Of a DNA stretch of 59,941 bases, positions 8,210-16,572 are shown piece after piece. The first letter of the stretch is position 1. Each line of letters starts with the position of its first letter. The translations under genes and the position numbers were made by a program. A model generated the notes under the pieces. It had not been told where the DNA came from. It made no database searches and saw only the letters and a program-made list of their open reading frames with translations. The DNA is from Lachnospiraceae bacterium (GTDB lineage: Bacteria; Bacillota; Clostridia; Lachnospirales; Lachnospiraceae): assembly GCA_022791815.1 (NCBI GenBank), contig JAAVZU010000087.1:1-59941 (forward strand). The letters run 5' to 3'.

Positions 8210-9787
8210 ATGAGAAAAAATAGAAAAAAATGGCTGGCAGGAGTTTTAGCAAGTGCAATGGCACTTACTTTGTTATCAGGGTGTGGAAAGTCCACAGACC
8301 AATCGTCCAAAGACAAAGGGAAATCCGAAGATACTATGACTATAGCAGTTACAAGCTTTGCAGATACTTTAGAACCTACTGAGCAGTATTTTAGCTGGGT
8401 CGTGGCAAGATATGGGATTGGCGAAACATTGGTAAAGTTTAATGAAGAGGGAGAATTAGTGCCATGTTTGGCAGAGAAATGGAACAACAGTGAAGATGGA
8501 TGTACATGGACATTTCAGATTAGAGAAAATGTAAAGTTTTCTAATGGGGATGATATGACACCTGAGTTGGTGAAAGCATCTATTGAGAGAACCTTTGAAA
8601 AAAGCGACAGAGCTGTTTCTTTTTTTGAACCAGCATCTATAGAAACAGAGGGACAGAATCTGATTATAAAAACAAAAGAGCCTGTTGCGGTATTGCCAGG
8701 AAGCCTTGCAGACCCACTATTTCTTATTGTTGATACAAATGCAGATGACTCCAAGTTCGCCATGGAGGGACCTGTCTGTACGGGACCTTATGTTGTAAAA
8801 TCTTTTGCTCCTACAGCATCATGTGTGGTAGAGAGAAATGAGAATTATTGGGATGGAGAGGTTCCAATGAAGGAAGTGGAATTAAAGTGTGTAGATGACC
8901 AGACAACACGTTCTATGGCATTACAGTCTGGAGAAGTACAGATTGCATACAATCTTAAGACAGAAAACCTGACTGATTTTGAAAATAAGGAAGATTATAA
9001 TATTCAAACAATACAGTCTCTTCGTTCTACTTATGCCTTTATGAACCAAAATGGGCCATTAGCAGATATTGCTCTTAGAAGAGCAGTGATTATGGGATTA
9101 GATAGAGAGACATATTGTAATCATCTGCTGGAGGGAGGGGCAACGCCAGGGAAAGCTCCTGTACCGCCTACGCTGGATTTTGGATTTGATGAGTTAAAAG
9201 ATGAAAATGCATACAATCCAGAGGGGGCAAAAAAACTGCTAGAAGATGCTGGATATAAGGATACTGATGGAGATGGATATGTAGAACAGAAAAATGGCGA
9301 TAAATTAGAACTTTCTTTTGTCATTTACACCAGCCGTGAGGAATTGAATGTTTATGCACAGGCAGCACAGGCAAGTTTAAAAGAAATAGGTATCCTTATA
9401 GAGCTTAATGTAGTGAGTTATGAGACCTTGCTGGATATGAGAGATTCAGGAAATTTTGATTTGCTTATCTGGAATGTATTAGTTGCCAATACAGGTGACC
9501 CAGAAAAATATATAAGAGAGAACTGGTATAGTACATCATCTTCTAATCAAATGGGATATAAAAATAAGAAAGTAGACAAACTTTTAGACCAGTTGGTGAA
9601 AGAATTTGACGAAGAGAAAAGAAAAGATTTAACCATTCAGATTCAGCAGGAAATTATGGATGATGCCGCAACGGTCTTTTTCGGATATGAAACAACTTAT
9701 CTTATTACTTCGTCTAAAGTGTCAGGAGCAATCCTTTATCCTATCGATTATTACTGGCTTACAAAAGATGTAAAGGTTTCTGAATAA
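8210..9787 (+). CDS. ABC importer solute-binding lipoprotein, NikA/DppA family
   Basis: This 525-residue protein has a lipoprotein signal: a basic start, a hydrophobic stretch and the lipobox LLSGC, with Cys25 as the lipidation site. The mature part is a family 5 solute-binding protein with ARYGIGETLV, NVKFSNGDDMT, GTGPY-like TGPYVVKSF and DIALRRAVIMGLDRE. NikA, DppA and OppA all share this fold, so ligand class cannot be read from the fold alone. The gene lies nine bases after the NikC-type permease, with GAGGA before the ATG. The riboswitch upstream suggests it captures cobalt, a cobalt chelate or a corrinoid precursor. Confidence 0.92.
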   Translation: MRKNRKKWLAGVLASAMALTLLSGCGKSTDQSSKDKGKSEDTMTIAVTSFADTLEPTEQYFSWVVARYGIGETLVKFNEEGELVPCLAEKWNNSEDGCTWTFQIRENVKFSNGDDMTPELVKASIERTFEKSDRAVSFFEPASIETEGQNLIIKTKEPVAVLPGSLADPLFLIVDTNADDSKFAMEGPVCTGPYVVKSFAPTASCVVERNENYWDGEVPMKEVELKCVDDQTTRSMALQSGEVQIAYNLKTENLTDFENKEDYNIQTIQSLRSTYAFMNQNGPLADIALRRAVIMGLDRETYCNHLLEGGATPGKAPVPPTLDFGFDELKDENAYNPEGAKKLLEDAGYKDTDGDGYVEQKNGDKLELSFVIYTSREELNVYAQAAQASLKEIGILIELNVVSYETLLDMRDSGNFDLLIWNVLVANTGDPEKYIRENWYSTSSSNQMGYKNKKVDKLLDQLVKEFDEEKRKDLTIQIQQEIMDDAATVFFGYETTYLITSSKVSGAILYPIDYYWLTKDVKVSE

Positions 9788-9799
9788 AGGAGTCTGTTT

Positions 9800-10585
9800 A
9801 TGCTAAAAGTAAGAGATTTAAAGGTGCAGTATGGAAATCAGGCACCAACCATAGAGCATTTTGATTTAGATATGAAAAAGGGTGAAATCATTAGCATTGT
9901 AGGGGAAAGTGGAAGTGGAAAGACAACTATTATCCGTTCTATACTTCATGCATTGCCTTACCAGACCAGAGTAGCAGCAGTTACTCTGGAATTTGAGGGA
10001 AAGTCTCTGCTTAGTATGACTAACAGCCAGTGGAGCGAATTGCGTGGAACTGACATTTCTATGATATTTCAAGATAGTGGAGCTTCCCTGAATCCTATAC
10101 GGAGAATCGGAAAACAATATGTGGATTATATTAGAACCCATAGAAAAATGCCAGTAAAAGAGGCAGCTGCTCTGGCAGAAGATATGCTGGCAAAGATGCG
10201 GCTGCCAGATGCAAAAAGGGTAATGAATAGTTATCCCTATCAGCTTAGTGGAGGTATGCGTCAAAGGGTGGGAATTGCTATGGCAATGACTTTTCAGCCA
10301 AAATTGTTACTTGCAGATGAACCTACAAGTGCATTAGATATCACCACGCAGGTACAGATAGTAAAGCAGATGATGGAACTTAGAGACACTTATGGAACGA
10401 GTATTATTATTGTAACACATAATCTGGGGGTAGCAGCTTATATGGCAGATCAACTGATTGTAATGAAAAATGGCAGGATAGAGGACAAAGGAAGTAAGGA
10501 AAAAGTTCTAAGACAGCCAGAAAGCGAATATACAAAAAAACTGTTACAGGCAGTACCAGAACTGGAGGGATATAGATTTGTTTGA
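9800..10585 (+). CDS. ABC importer ATPase, NikD/DppD family
   Basis: The protein has 261 residues. Walker A is GESGSGKTT (about residues 35-43), the Q-loop is in MIFQDSGASLNP, the ABC signature is LSGGMRQR and Walker B is LLLADEPTSALD, followed by the switch His in VTHNLG. All catalytic residues are intact. It ends shortly after the switch region and lacks the cysteine-rich C-terminal tail seen in its partner. AAGGAG precedes the ATG. The gene overlaps the second ATPase gene by eight bases, which is consistent with the two forming a heterodimer. Confidence 0.93.
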   Translation: MLKVRDLKVQYGNQAPTIEHFDLDMKKGEIISIVGESGSGKTTIIRSILHALPYQTRVAAVTLEFEGKSLLSMTNSQWSELRGTDISMIFQDSGASLNPIRRIGKQYVDYIRTHRKMPVKEAAALAEDMLAKMRLPDAKRVMNSYPYQLSGGMRQRVGIAMAMTFQPKLLLADEPTSALDITTQVQIVKQMMELRDTYGTSIIIVTHNLGVAAYMADQLIVMKNGRIEDKGSKEKVLRQPESEYTKKLLQAVPELEGYRFV

Positions 10586-11540
10586 TGATTCAGATATGAT
10601 ATTAAGAACCGAGCATCTTGTAAAGGAATTTCCCGCAGCACATGGACATGTATTAACTGCTTGTGATAATATTTCCCTTGATATATATAAAGGAAAGACT
10701 CTTGGAATTGTAGGAGAAAGTGGATGTGGAAAGTCCACTTTGGTAAAGATGCTTATGAACATGACTTCACCTACAAGAGGAGATATTTTGTATTATGGAG
10801 ATAGTATTTTAAAATATAATAAAAAACAAAAGAGAGAAAGTTACCAGAATATGCAGATGGTTTTTCAAGACCCCATGGCATCTTTTAACCCTAAAATGAA
10901 AACCATAGATATACTAACGGAGCCATTGCAAAATTACAATCTTTTGAAGAAAAAGGATAAAATAAAAAAAGCAAAAGAACTTCTTAAAATGGTAGAATTG
11001 CCAGAAGATCTTTTATATGCTTATCCGCATAATATGAGTGGCGGTCAGAGACAAAGGATAGGTATTGCCAGAGCACTTTCTTTGGAACCACAGATTTTAA
11101 TATGTGATGAAGCAACCTCGGCACTGGATGTGTCTGTACAGAAAACAATTATTGAACTGCTGGTGAAGATGCAGAAGGAATTACAGATTAGTATTCTTTT
11201 TATTTGCCATGATATAGCATTGATACAATCTTTTGCACATCAGATTGCGGTTATGTATCTGGGAAATGTTGTAGAATTAATATCGGGAGAAAAAATTGCA
11301 GATGAAGCAGCACATCCTTATACACAGGCATTATTATCTTCTTTATTTTCTGTGAATATAACACAAAATGAGAAAATAGAAGAATTGGAGGGAGAAGTGT
11401 CAAGTCCTTTGGATATACCAAGAGGATGTCCTTTTGCAAGCAGGTGTTCTAAATGCAAAGAAAAATGTAGGAAAGAAAAGCCTGTATTGCGTGAAATAAA
11501 ACAAGGACATCAAGTGGCATGCCATTATACAGAGGAGTAA
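10578..11540 (+). CDS. ABC importer ATPase, NikE/DppF/OppF family
   Basis: The start is a TTG at 10578, eight bases after GGAGGG and overlapping the previous stop; the ATG at 10596 is the alternative. Walker A is GESGCGKST, the signature MSGGQRQR and Walker B LICDEATSALD, with Ala where Pro is usual. The C-terminal oligopeptide/dipeptide transporter domain is present with its cysteine cluster (GCPFASRCSKCKEKC), a region that binds an Fe-S cluster in some family members. This completes a full five-gene importer (two permeases, one binding protein, two ATPases) under the cobalamin riboswitch. Confidence 0.93.
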   Translation: MFDDSDMILRTEHLVKEFPAAHGHVLTACDNISLDIYKGKTLGIVGESGCGKSTLVKMLMNMTSPTRGDILYYGDSILKYNKKQKRESYQNMQMVFQDPMASFNPKMKTIDILTEPLQNYNLLKKKDKIKKAKELLKMVELPEDLLYAYPHNMSGGQRQRIGIARALSLEPQILICDEATSALDVSVQKTIIELLVKMQKELQISILFICHDIALIQSFAHQIAVMYLGNVVELISGEKIADEAAHPYTQALLSSLFSVNITQNEKIEELEGEVSSPLDIPRGCPFASRCSKCKEKCRKEKPVLREIKQGHQVACHYTEE

Positions 11541-11547
11541 AAACAAT

Positions 11548-11823
11548 ATGGGGAAACAGAGTGATTTAACAAAAGGTAATATTATAAAAGGTCTTATTTT
11601 ATTTGGACTTCCGTTATTTTTCGGAAGTCTTTTTCAGCAATTATATGGTACAGCAGATGTGAATTTTGTAAGCAGAATACTTGGAAAAAATGCAGCAGCA
11701 GCGGTAGGGTCAAGCAAGTATTGGAGTTCAGTTAGGGCGGTGGCAATTGTATATCCTCTGACATGGTTTATTGCGGCAATATGTTTTTTGGGATATTACC
11801 ACTATTGTAGTGCAGACATTTAA
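11548..11823 (+). pseudogene. MATE efflux transporter remnant (internal deletion)
   Basis: The first 55 residues match the N-terminus of a MATE-family Na+ or H+ coupled multidrug exporter (LTKGNIIKGLILFGLPL, GSLFQQLYGTADVNFVSRIL, AAAVGSS). The frame then jumps to a typical MATE C-terminus (VRAVAIVYPLTWFIAAICF), leaving 91 residues instead of about 450. The join near 11720 is in frame, so a short peptide could be made, but it cannot form the 12-helix transporter. It sits eight bases after the ABC operon and may once have been its last gene. Confidence 0.8.
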
Positions 11824-11868
11824 GTAAAAAGATATAGTGTAGTCAAAATGTGTTTGTACGCTTTGTTC

Positions 11869-11897
11869 TTGTACGAATTGTAGACATAGGATATAAT
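11869..11897 (+). promoter_or_regulatory. promoter, probably for pabABC
   Basis: The -35 box TTGTAC and -10 box TATAAT are separated by 17 bases. A second, extended -10 (TGGTATAAT) ends at 11913. Both precede the pabA gene by 150-170 bases, after the MATE remnant. Confidence 0.6.
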
Positions 11898-11934
11898 AGT
11901 GATATGGTATAATTTTTTTATGATTAACAAGTAG

Positions 11935-12032
11935 CTGAAAAAGGGAAAAAAGGATTTTCTGTAGAAGAGACTGCTAAAAAGTCTCAAAAGCCAATAGAAG
12001 TAGTAAGGGAAAAAGCAGCAGGTATCTCTTAA
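11935..12032 (+). pseudogene. decayed copy of the VOC-gene C-terminal tail
   Basis: An open stretch follows an in-frame TAG and encodes GFSVEETAKKSQKPIEVV before stopping. It is nearly the same, in DNA as well as protein, as the last 30 codons of the VOC gene at 5317-5787: the run from AAGGATTTTCTGTAG to GAGACTGC is identical. There is no start codon with a ribosome site, and the rest of the VOC gene is absent. It therefore looks like the leftover 3' end of a duplicated gene. Confidence 0.65.
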
Positions 12033-12061
12033 ATTTTTACAATATGAGGTAAAAGAAAAAT

Positions 12062-12655
12062 ATGTATCTTATGATTGATAATTACGATTCCTATGTATAC
12101 AACTTGGTTGCGTATATGAAAGAATTGAATATGGATGTTTCCACCATACGAGATGATAAAATATGTTGGAAAAAAGTAAAACTGGATATTGAGCAAGGGA
12201 ATGTGAAGGGTGTGATTATATCTCCAGGACCAAAGCATCCAAAAGATTTTTCTTATATTCATACTTTATTGCAATTAACAGGAGTACAAGTTCCTGTTCT
12301 GGGAGTGTGTTTAGGACATCAAATGATTGCAGATGCTTTTGGGGCAAAAGTTGTAAAAGGAAGAAGACCAATGCATGGTAAGATTAGTGAAATTATACAT
12401 AAGAGGGAGTGCTTATTTGAAGGAATACCAACTCCCATGAAGGTTACAAGATATCATTCTCTAATTGTAAGTGAAGAAGCATTTCCAGATGAACTGTGTA
12501 TAGATGCGAAGAGCAGGGATGGTGTCATTATGGGCATTCATCATAGGAAACGACCAATTTATGGAATACAATTTCACCCAGAAGCGGTTTTAACAGAATA
12601 TGGTTATGAGTTATTAAAAAATTATAAAAGGATTTGCGAACAACAGGAGAGATGA
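12062..12655 (+). CDS. pabA: aminodeoxychorismate synthase glutaminase subunit
   Basis: This 197-residue class I glutamine amidotransferase supplies ammonia from glutamine. The nucleophile Cys lies in GVCLGHQM (about residue 82), and the His-Glu pair in FHPEAVLTEYG near residue 170. The N-terminal MIDNYDSYVYNLV is the PabA/TrpG hallmark. PabA and TrpG are hard to separate alone, but the next gene has the PabB-type lysine and the third is pabC. The partner subunit is therefore PabB and the pathway is p-aminobenzoate for folate. The pabB start follows its stop by one base. Confidence 0.92.
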   Translation: MYLMIDNYDSYVYNLVAYMKELNMDVSTIRDDKICWKKVKLDIEQGNVKGVIISPGPKHPKDFSYIHTLLQLTGVQVPVLGVCLGHQMIADAFGAKVVKGRRPMHGKISEIIHKRECLFEGIPTPMKVTRYHSLIVSEEAFPDELCIDAKSRDGVIMGIHHRKRPIYGIQFHPEAVLTEYGYELLKNYKRICEQQER

Positions 12656-12656
12656 T

Positions 12657-14021
12657 ATGTCAGCAGTTGTGAAAAAATTAGAAACATATACCCCTACAAG
12701 TGAAATATTTGACCAATGGTATAATAATCCTAATGTAGCTTTTCTTGACTCTTCAAAAGAAGATGAACTTGGAAAATATTCGATAATTGGGATATCACCT
12801 TATCTGGAAGTTGAAGAACGAGAAGGAATTTTGTATATAAATGGAAAAGAAAAAACAGGTTCTATGGAATCTTATTTAAAAGAATATTTAAGAGAAAATC
12901 AACAAAAGAATTCTACCCAGCTCCCAATTATATCAGGGGCAATTGGATTTTTTTCTTATGATTATGGAAGAAGGTTTGAACAAATTGGCACAAGGCATCC
13001 CCTACAATCATCCATACCAGAAGCAAGATTTGTTTTTTATGACAATTTTATTGTGGAAGATAAGACAAAAAAAGAAGTCTATCTTGTTGCAAATGGGAAG
13101 ACGAAAGAAGCAAAAGAAAGCATTGCTGAGTTAGAGGGGTTTATAACAAATATAGGAAAAGACAAAAAAGAAATTCTACTTTTTAATGATGCAAAAGAAA
13201 CAATAGAATTACAAAAGAGTGTTACAAAGGAGCAGTATTTAGAAGCATTGGAAAAAGTAAGAGACTATATCAGAAAAGGTCATATTTATGTGATGAATTT
13301 AACCCAACAGATTCAGATACAAAGTAAGCGGTCACCGTATGAAGTTTTTAAGAGACTGCAAAGAAATAATCCAGCGCCTTTTTCTGCATATTTAAATTAT
13401 GGAGAATATGAAATTATCAGTGCTTCACCAGAACGGTTTCTGAAAGTAAAAGATGGTAAAATAGAAACACGTCCGATTAAAGGAACAAGAAAACGAGGAA
13501 ATACAAAAGAGGAGGATGATGCATTAAAAAAAGAATTGGCACATTCCCAAAAGGATAAAAGTGAGTTGTTAATGATTGTAGATTTAGAGCGAAATGATTT
13601 AAACAGGATTTGTATACCTGGAAGTGTAAAAGTAACAGAGTTGTTTCAAGTAGAAACCTATGAGACGGTATTTCATTTGGTATCAAATGTAGTAGGTGAG
13701 TTGCAGAAAGACATAGATATGATAGATGTATTGAATGCGATGTTTCCAGGAGGCTCTATTACTGGAGCACCAAAAGTAAGAGCAATGGAAATTATAGATG
13801 AATTGGAAGCACAAAGAAGAGGAATTTATACTGGGATACTGGGTTATCTTTCTCTAAATGGGGATTGCGATTTTAATATAGTAATTCGTACTGCCCTGTA
13901 CCAAAATGAACAGTATCAGATTGGCGTTGGAGGAGGAATTACTTACGAATCTGACATGGAATTTGAATATGAGGAAACCTTACAAAAGGCAAAAGCATTG
14001 ATAGAAGCAATTTCTATGTAG
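12657..14021 (+). CDS. pabB: aminodeoxychorismate synthase component I
   Basis: The protein has 454 residues with an AGGAGA ribosome site inside the end of pabA. The chorismate-binding domain fills the C-terminal two thirds. RPIKGTRKRG carries the lysine that in PabB attacks C2 of chorismate (anthranilate synthase has Ala there). DLERNDLNRIC, FPGGSITGAPKVRAMEIID and the closing VGGGITYESD motifs are intact. With PabA it makes 4-amino-4-deoxychorismate. No fusion to PabC is present. Its stop overlaps the start of the following lyase gene. Confidence 0.94.
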   Translation: MSAVVKKLETYTPTSEIFDQWYNNPNVAFLDSSKEDELGKYSIIGISPYLEVEEREGILYINGKEKTGSMESYLKEYLRENQQKNSTQLPIISGAIGFFSYDYGRRFEQIGTRHPLQSSIPEARFVFYDNFIVEDKTKKEVYLVANGKTKEAKESIAELEGFITNIGKDKKEILLFNDAKETIELQKSVTKEQYLEALEKVRDYIRKGHIYVMNLTQQIQIQSKRSPYEVFKRLQRNNPAPFSAYLNYGEYEIISASPERFLKVKDGKIETRPIKGTRKRGNTKEEDDALKKELAHSQKDKSELLMIVDLERNDLNRICIPGSVKVTELFQVETYETVFHLVSNVVGELQKDIDMIDVLNAMFPGGSITGAPKVRAMEIIDELEAQRRGIYTGILGYLSLNGDCDFNIVIRTALYQNEQYQIGVGGGITYESDMEFEYEETLQKAKALIEAISM

Positions 14022-14815
14022 TGGTATTTTGCAAGGTTTTAATAGAGCAGGTAATACAATGGGAGGAAGGAATTGTGAACAATCAGGAAAGGATATATTT
14101 TGACCAAGGTTTTGCTTTTGGTATGGGAGTATTTGAAACCATAGCAGTAGAACAGGGATGTCCCCTTTTTTTACCGTGGCATTTAGAAAGAATGGAAAAG
14201 GGACTAGACATCCTTGGCATTAATAAGGAGAACTTTTTGGAACAGGTAACAAAAGAAAAGATAGTGAAATATTTACAAAAAAATCCAATGAACCATGGAG
14301 CATTAAAAATTATGGTGTCAGAAAAAAATATAATTTTCAACACAAGGGAAAATCCATATACCAAGGAAGATTACGAACGGGGATTTCATTTGGGAATAAG
14401 CAAGGTTTTGAGAAATGAAACGTCATTATTTACCTATGTGAAGTCTTTTCATTATGGGGATAATCTCTTAGAAAAACGAAAATGTAAAAAAGCAGGATAT
14501 GATGAAGTTTTGTTATTGAACACAAAGGGACAGATAACCGAAACTACAGCAAGTAATATCTTTTTTGTGAAAAATAAAAGGCTTTTTACTCCCAAGACAG
14601 AATGTGGTTTGTTGGAAGGCGTTGTCCGCAGATATGTGATAGAGAATTTTGATGTGCAGGAGACTGTGATTACCAAAGAAAATCTTGTAGAATATGAAGA
14701 GGTATTTTTAACAAATTCAATTATGGGAATTATGCCAGTGATAGGAATTGAAGAGAAAAAATTTAAAAGCAGAGAAGTGGTAAATCAGTTAACAAGGGCA
14801 TATAAAAATTTATAA
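14021..14815 (+). CDS. pabC: 4-amino-4-deoxychorismate lyase (class IV PLP enzyme)
   Basis: This 264-residue protein belongs to the branched-chain aminotransferase/ADC lyase fold. The N-terminal strand FDQGFAFGMGVFETIAV and the C-terminal TETTASNIFFV are characteristic. The PLP lysine is expected in the YVKSFHYGDNLLEKRKCK region, and Glu and Thr of ITETTASN hold the cofactor. It releases pyruvate from ADC to give p-aminobenzoate. The GTG start shares a base with the pabB stop and has only a weak ribosome site, so it relies on coupling. The operon order pabA-pabB-pabC supports lyase over aminotransferase activity. Confidence 0.88.
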   Translation: MVFCKVLIEQVIQWEEGIVNNQERIYFDQGFAFGMGVFETIAVEQGCPLFLPWHLERMEKGLDILGINKENFLEQVTKEKIVKYLQKNPMNHGALKIMVSEKNIIFNTRENPYTKEDYERGFHLGISKVLRNETSLFTYVKSFHYGDNLLEKRKCKKAGYDEVLLLNTKGQITETTASNIFFVKNKRLFTPKTECGLLEGVVRRYVIENFDVQETVITKENLVEYEEVFLTNSIMGIMPVIGIEEKKFKSREVVNQLTRAYKNL

Positions 14816-14843
14816 AATGCTCTTGAGGCAGTTTTTTTGTATC

Positions 14844-14872
14844 TTCCTGTCTTTTTTATTTTATGTTATACT
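14844..14872 (+). promoter_or_regulatory. extended -10 promoter for the carboxypeptidase gene
   Basis: The -10 box TATACT carries the upstream TG extension (TGTTATACT). A weak -35 (TTCCTG) lies 17 bases before it. The start codon is about 65 bases downstream. A T-rich run after pabC (14832-14838) just upstream may serve as that operon's terminator. Confidence 0.55.
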
Positions 14873-14935
14873 AATTTAACGAACAATAAATTTTAGATGG
14901 TTTTGCGAAAGAAGATGAAGGAGGATACACATAAA

Positions 14936-16012
14936 ATGAGTGGAATAGGCAAGAAAGGTAACCAAAAGAAATCGAGAGAAATTGTTGGAATTTTTGCAGC
15001 AATTAGTTTGGTGGTTGTAATATTTATTGTATGTATCGTATTAAAAGGCAATGGAAATAAAAAGGGTACAACTCAAGGAGAAGTGACTCAAGAAGAATTG
15101 AAAACAATACAACCAAAAGAAGAGGAAATTATAGAAACACCAGAACCAACGGAGGAACCTTGGTCCTTTGTGGCAGAGACTACGGAAAATACAGCAAAGT
15201 TTCCAAAAAGTGTTGTAAGTGCGAATGGTGTACTAATTGATGTAGAAAAGGGAACTATTCTTGCTGGGAAGGGTGCAAAGAAAAAAATATATCCCGCTTC
15301 CATGACAAAGATTTTAACTGTATTAGTGGCAGCAGAGAATGTTACAGAGGAACAGTTAGAAGATAAAGTAACCATAACCGCAGAAATAACAGATTACTGT
15401 TATGTGAATGATTGTAGTAATGTAGGATTTGCAAAGAATGAGAAAGTGCCAGTGAAAGATTTATTTTATGGTACGATTCTTCCTTCAGGAGCAGATGCTG
15501 CCTTGGGGTTGGCAGAATATATTGCAGGGTCAGAAGAAGAATTTGTGAAACTAATGAATCAAAAGCTTAAAGCATTAGGAATTTCTGAAACCACACACTT
15601 TACAAATTGTGTGGGCATATACAATAAAAAGCATTATAGCACTGCTTATGACATGGCAGTAATATTAAAAGCAGCGTCAGAAAATGAATTTTGTCAACAG
15701 GTTTTAAATGCTAGAACATATAATACAACATCAACCAAGAAACATAAGAAAGGTATCCAAATATCTAATTGGTTCCTAAGGAGAATAGAAGATAAAGATA
15801 CTAGAGGTGAAGTGCTATATGCAAAGACTGGATATGTAACCGAGTCAGGAAACTGTGCAGCAAGTATGGCGAGTGATGGATATGGAGAACATTATATTTG
15901 TGTAACAGTTGGCTCTACCAGTAGTTGGAGATGTATTTATGATCATGTAGACTTGTATAAGAAGTTTTTGCCAAAGACATCAAAAAAAGGAGAAGACAAT
16001 GAGAAGAAGTGA
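14936..16012 (+). CDS. D-alanyl-D-alanine carboxypeptidase (PBP5/DacF-like)
   Basis: The start is the ATG at 14936, ten bases after AAGGAGGA; an in-frame ATG at 14897 has no such site. An N-terminal membrane anchor (VGIFAAISLVVVIFIVCIVL) is followed by a low-complexity Glu/Thr/Pro linker and the peptidase S11 domain. The active-site SxxK is SMTK (about residue 121), followed by an S-x-N-like SNVGF, and the KTG triad is in AKTGYVTESG near residue 295. It trims the terminal D-Ala of peptidoglycan stem peptides outside the membrane. The family's extra C-terminal beta domain is short or absent. It overlaps the next gene by 14 bases. Confidence 0.9.
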   Translation: MSGIGKKGNQKKSREIVGIFAAISLVVVIFIVCIVLKGNGNKKGTTQGEVTQEELKTIQPKEEEIIETPEPTEEPWSFVAETTENTAKFPKSVVSANGVLIDVEKGTILAGKGAKKKIYPASMTKILTVLVAAENVTEEQLEDKVTITAEITDYCYVNDCSNVGFAKNEKVPVKDLFYGTILPSGADAALGLAEYIAGSEEEFVKLMNQKLKALGISETTHFTNCVGIYNKKHYSTAYDMAVILKAASENEFCQQVLNARTYNTTSTKKHKKGIQISNWFLRRIEDKDTRGEVLYAKTGYVTESGNCAASMASDGYGEHYICVTVGSTSSWRCIYDHVDLYKKFLPKTSKKGEDNEKK

Positions 16013-16472
16013 TAGAGAAGTAACAGATTTTACAGAACAGGTAAATATTATGAAAAAATGTGATGTATGCAGAGTTGCATTTCATGATGAAGAATATCCT
16101 TATATTATGCCATTAAATTTTGGAATAGAAATAAAAAATGGACAGGTGATTCTATATTTTCATGGAGCCATAGAAGGAAAAAAATATGATTTAATGGAGA
16201 AAGATAATCGAGTTAGTTTTGAAATGGATTGTGGCCACCAATTGGTAACAAGGGAGGAACAAGGCAGTTGCACCATGGCATACGAGAGTGTAATTGGAAG
16301 AGGAACTATGGAAGATGTGCCAGAAGAAGAGAAGTATGATGCGTTGGTTTGCCTGATGCGTCATTATCATAAAGAAGATTTTGCATTTCAAAAAGAAGTA
16401 ATGGCACAAACAAGGGTATTTCGCTTAATTGTACAAGATATGACAGGCAAAAGAAGAAAAGTTATAAATTAG
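15999..16472 (+). CDS. pyridoxamine 5'-phosphate oxidase-like flavin-binding protein (NimA-like)
   Basis: This 157-residue split-barrel protein shows the NimA/PNPOx-like pattern: MRRSDREVTD at the start, DVCRVAFHDEEYPYIMPLNF forming the first strands, YFHGAIEGKKYDLM, and CGHQLVT with YESVIGRG. These bind FMN in related proteins. Members reduce nitroimidazoles or act as uncharacterised flavoproteins; no substrate can be assigned. The ATG lies inside the end of the carboxypeptidase gene with an AAAGGAGA site, so the two are translationally linked. The shared terminator follows 25 bases later. Confidence 0.85.
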   Translation: MRRSDREVTDFTEQVNIMKKCDVCRVAFHDEEYPYIMPLNFGIEIKNGQVILYFHGAIEGKKYDLMEKDNRVSFEMDCGHQLVTREEQGSCTMAYESVIGRGTMEDVPEEEKYDALVCLMRHYHKEDFAFQKEVMAQTRVFRLIVQDMTGKRRKVIN

Positions 16473-16497
16473 GATAAGTAAAATAAAAAAATGCCTT

Positions 16498-16534
16498 AGG
16501 AGTAAAAATAATAATATTTTTACTCCTATTTTTA
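16498..16534. terminator. bidirectional terminator between convergent genes
   Basis: A perfect 13-bp stem with a 4-nt loop lies between the flavoprotein gene (+) and the histidine kinase gene (-). A T-run follows on the plus strand, and an A-run precedes it that gives a T-tract to minus-strand RNA. It can stop transcription from both sides. Confidence 0.88.
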
Positions 16535-16572
16535 TATCATAAAGGCTATAATTAAGTCTAAAGAAGCTCTTT

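Noticed and set aside
12062-14021. Anthranilate synthase (trpG/trpE)
   Set aside because: The synthase has the PIKGT lysine of PabB and is followed by pabC; no trp genes are nearby.
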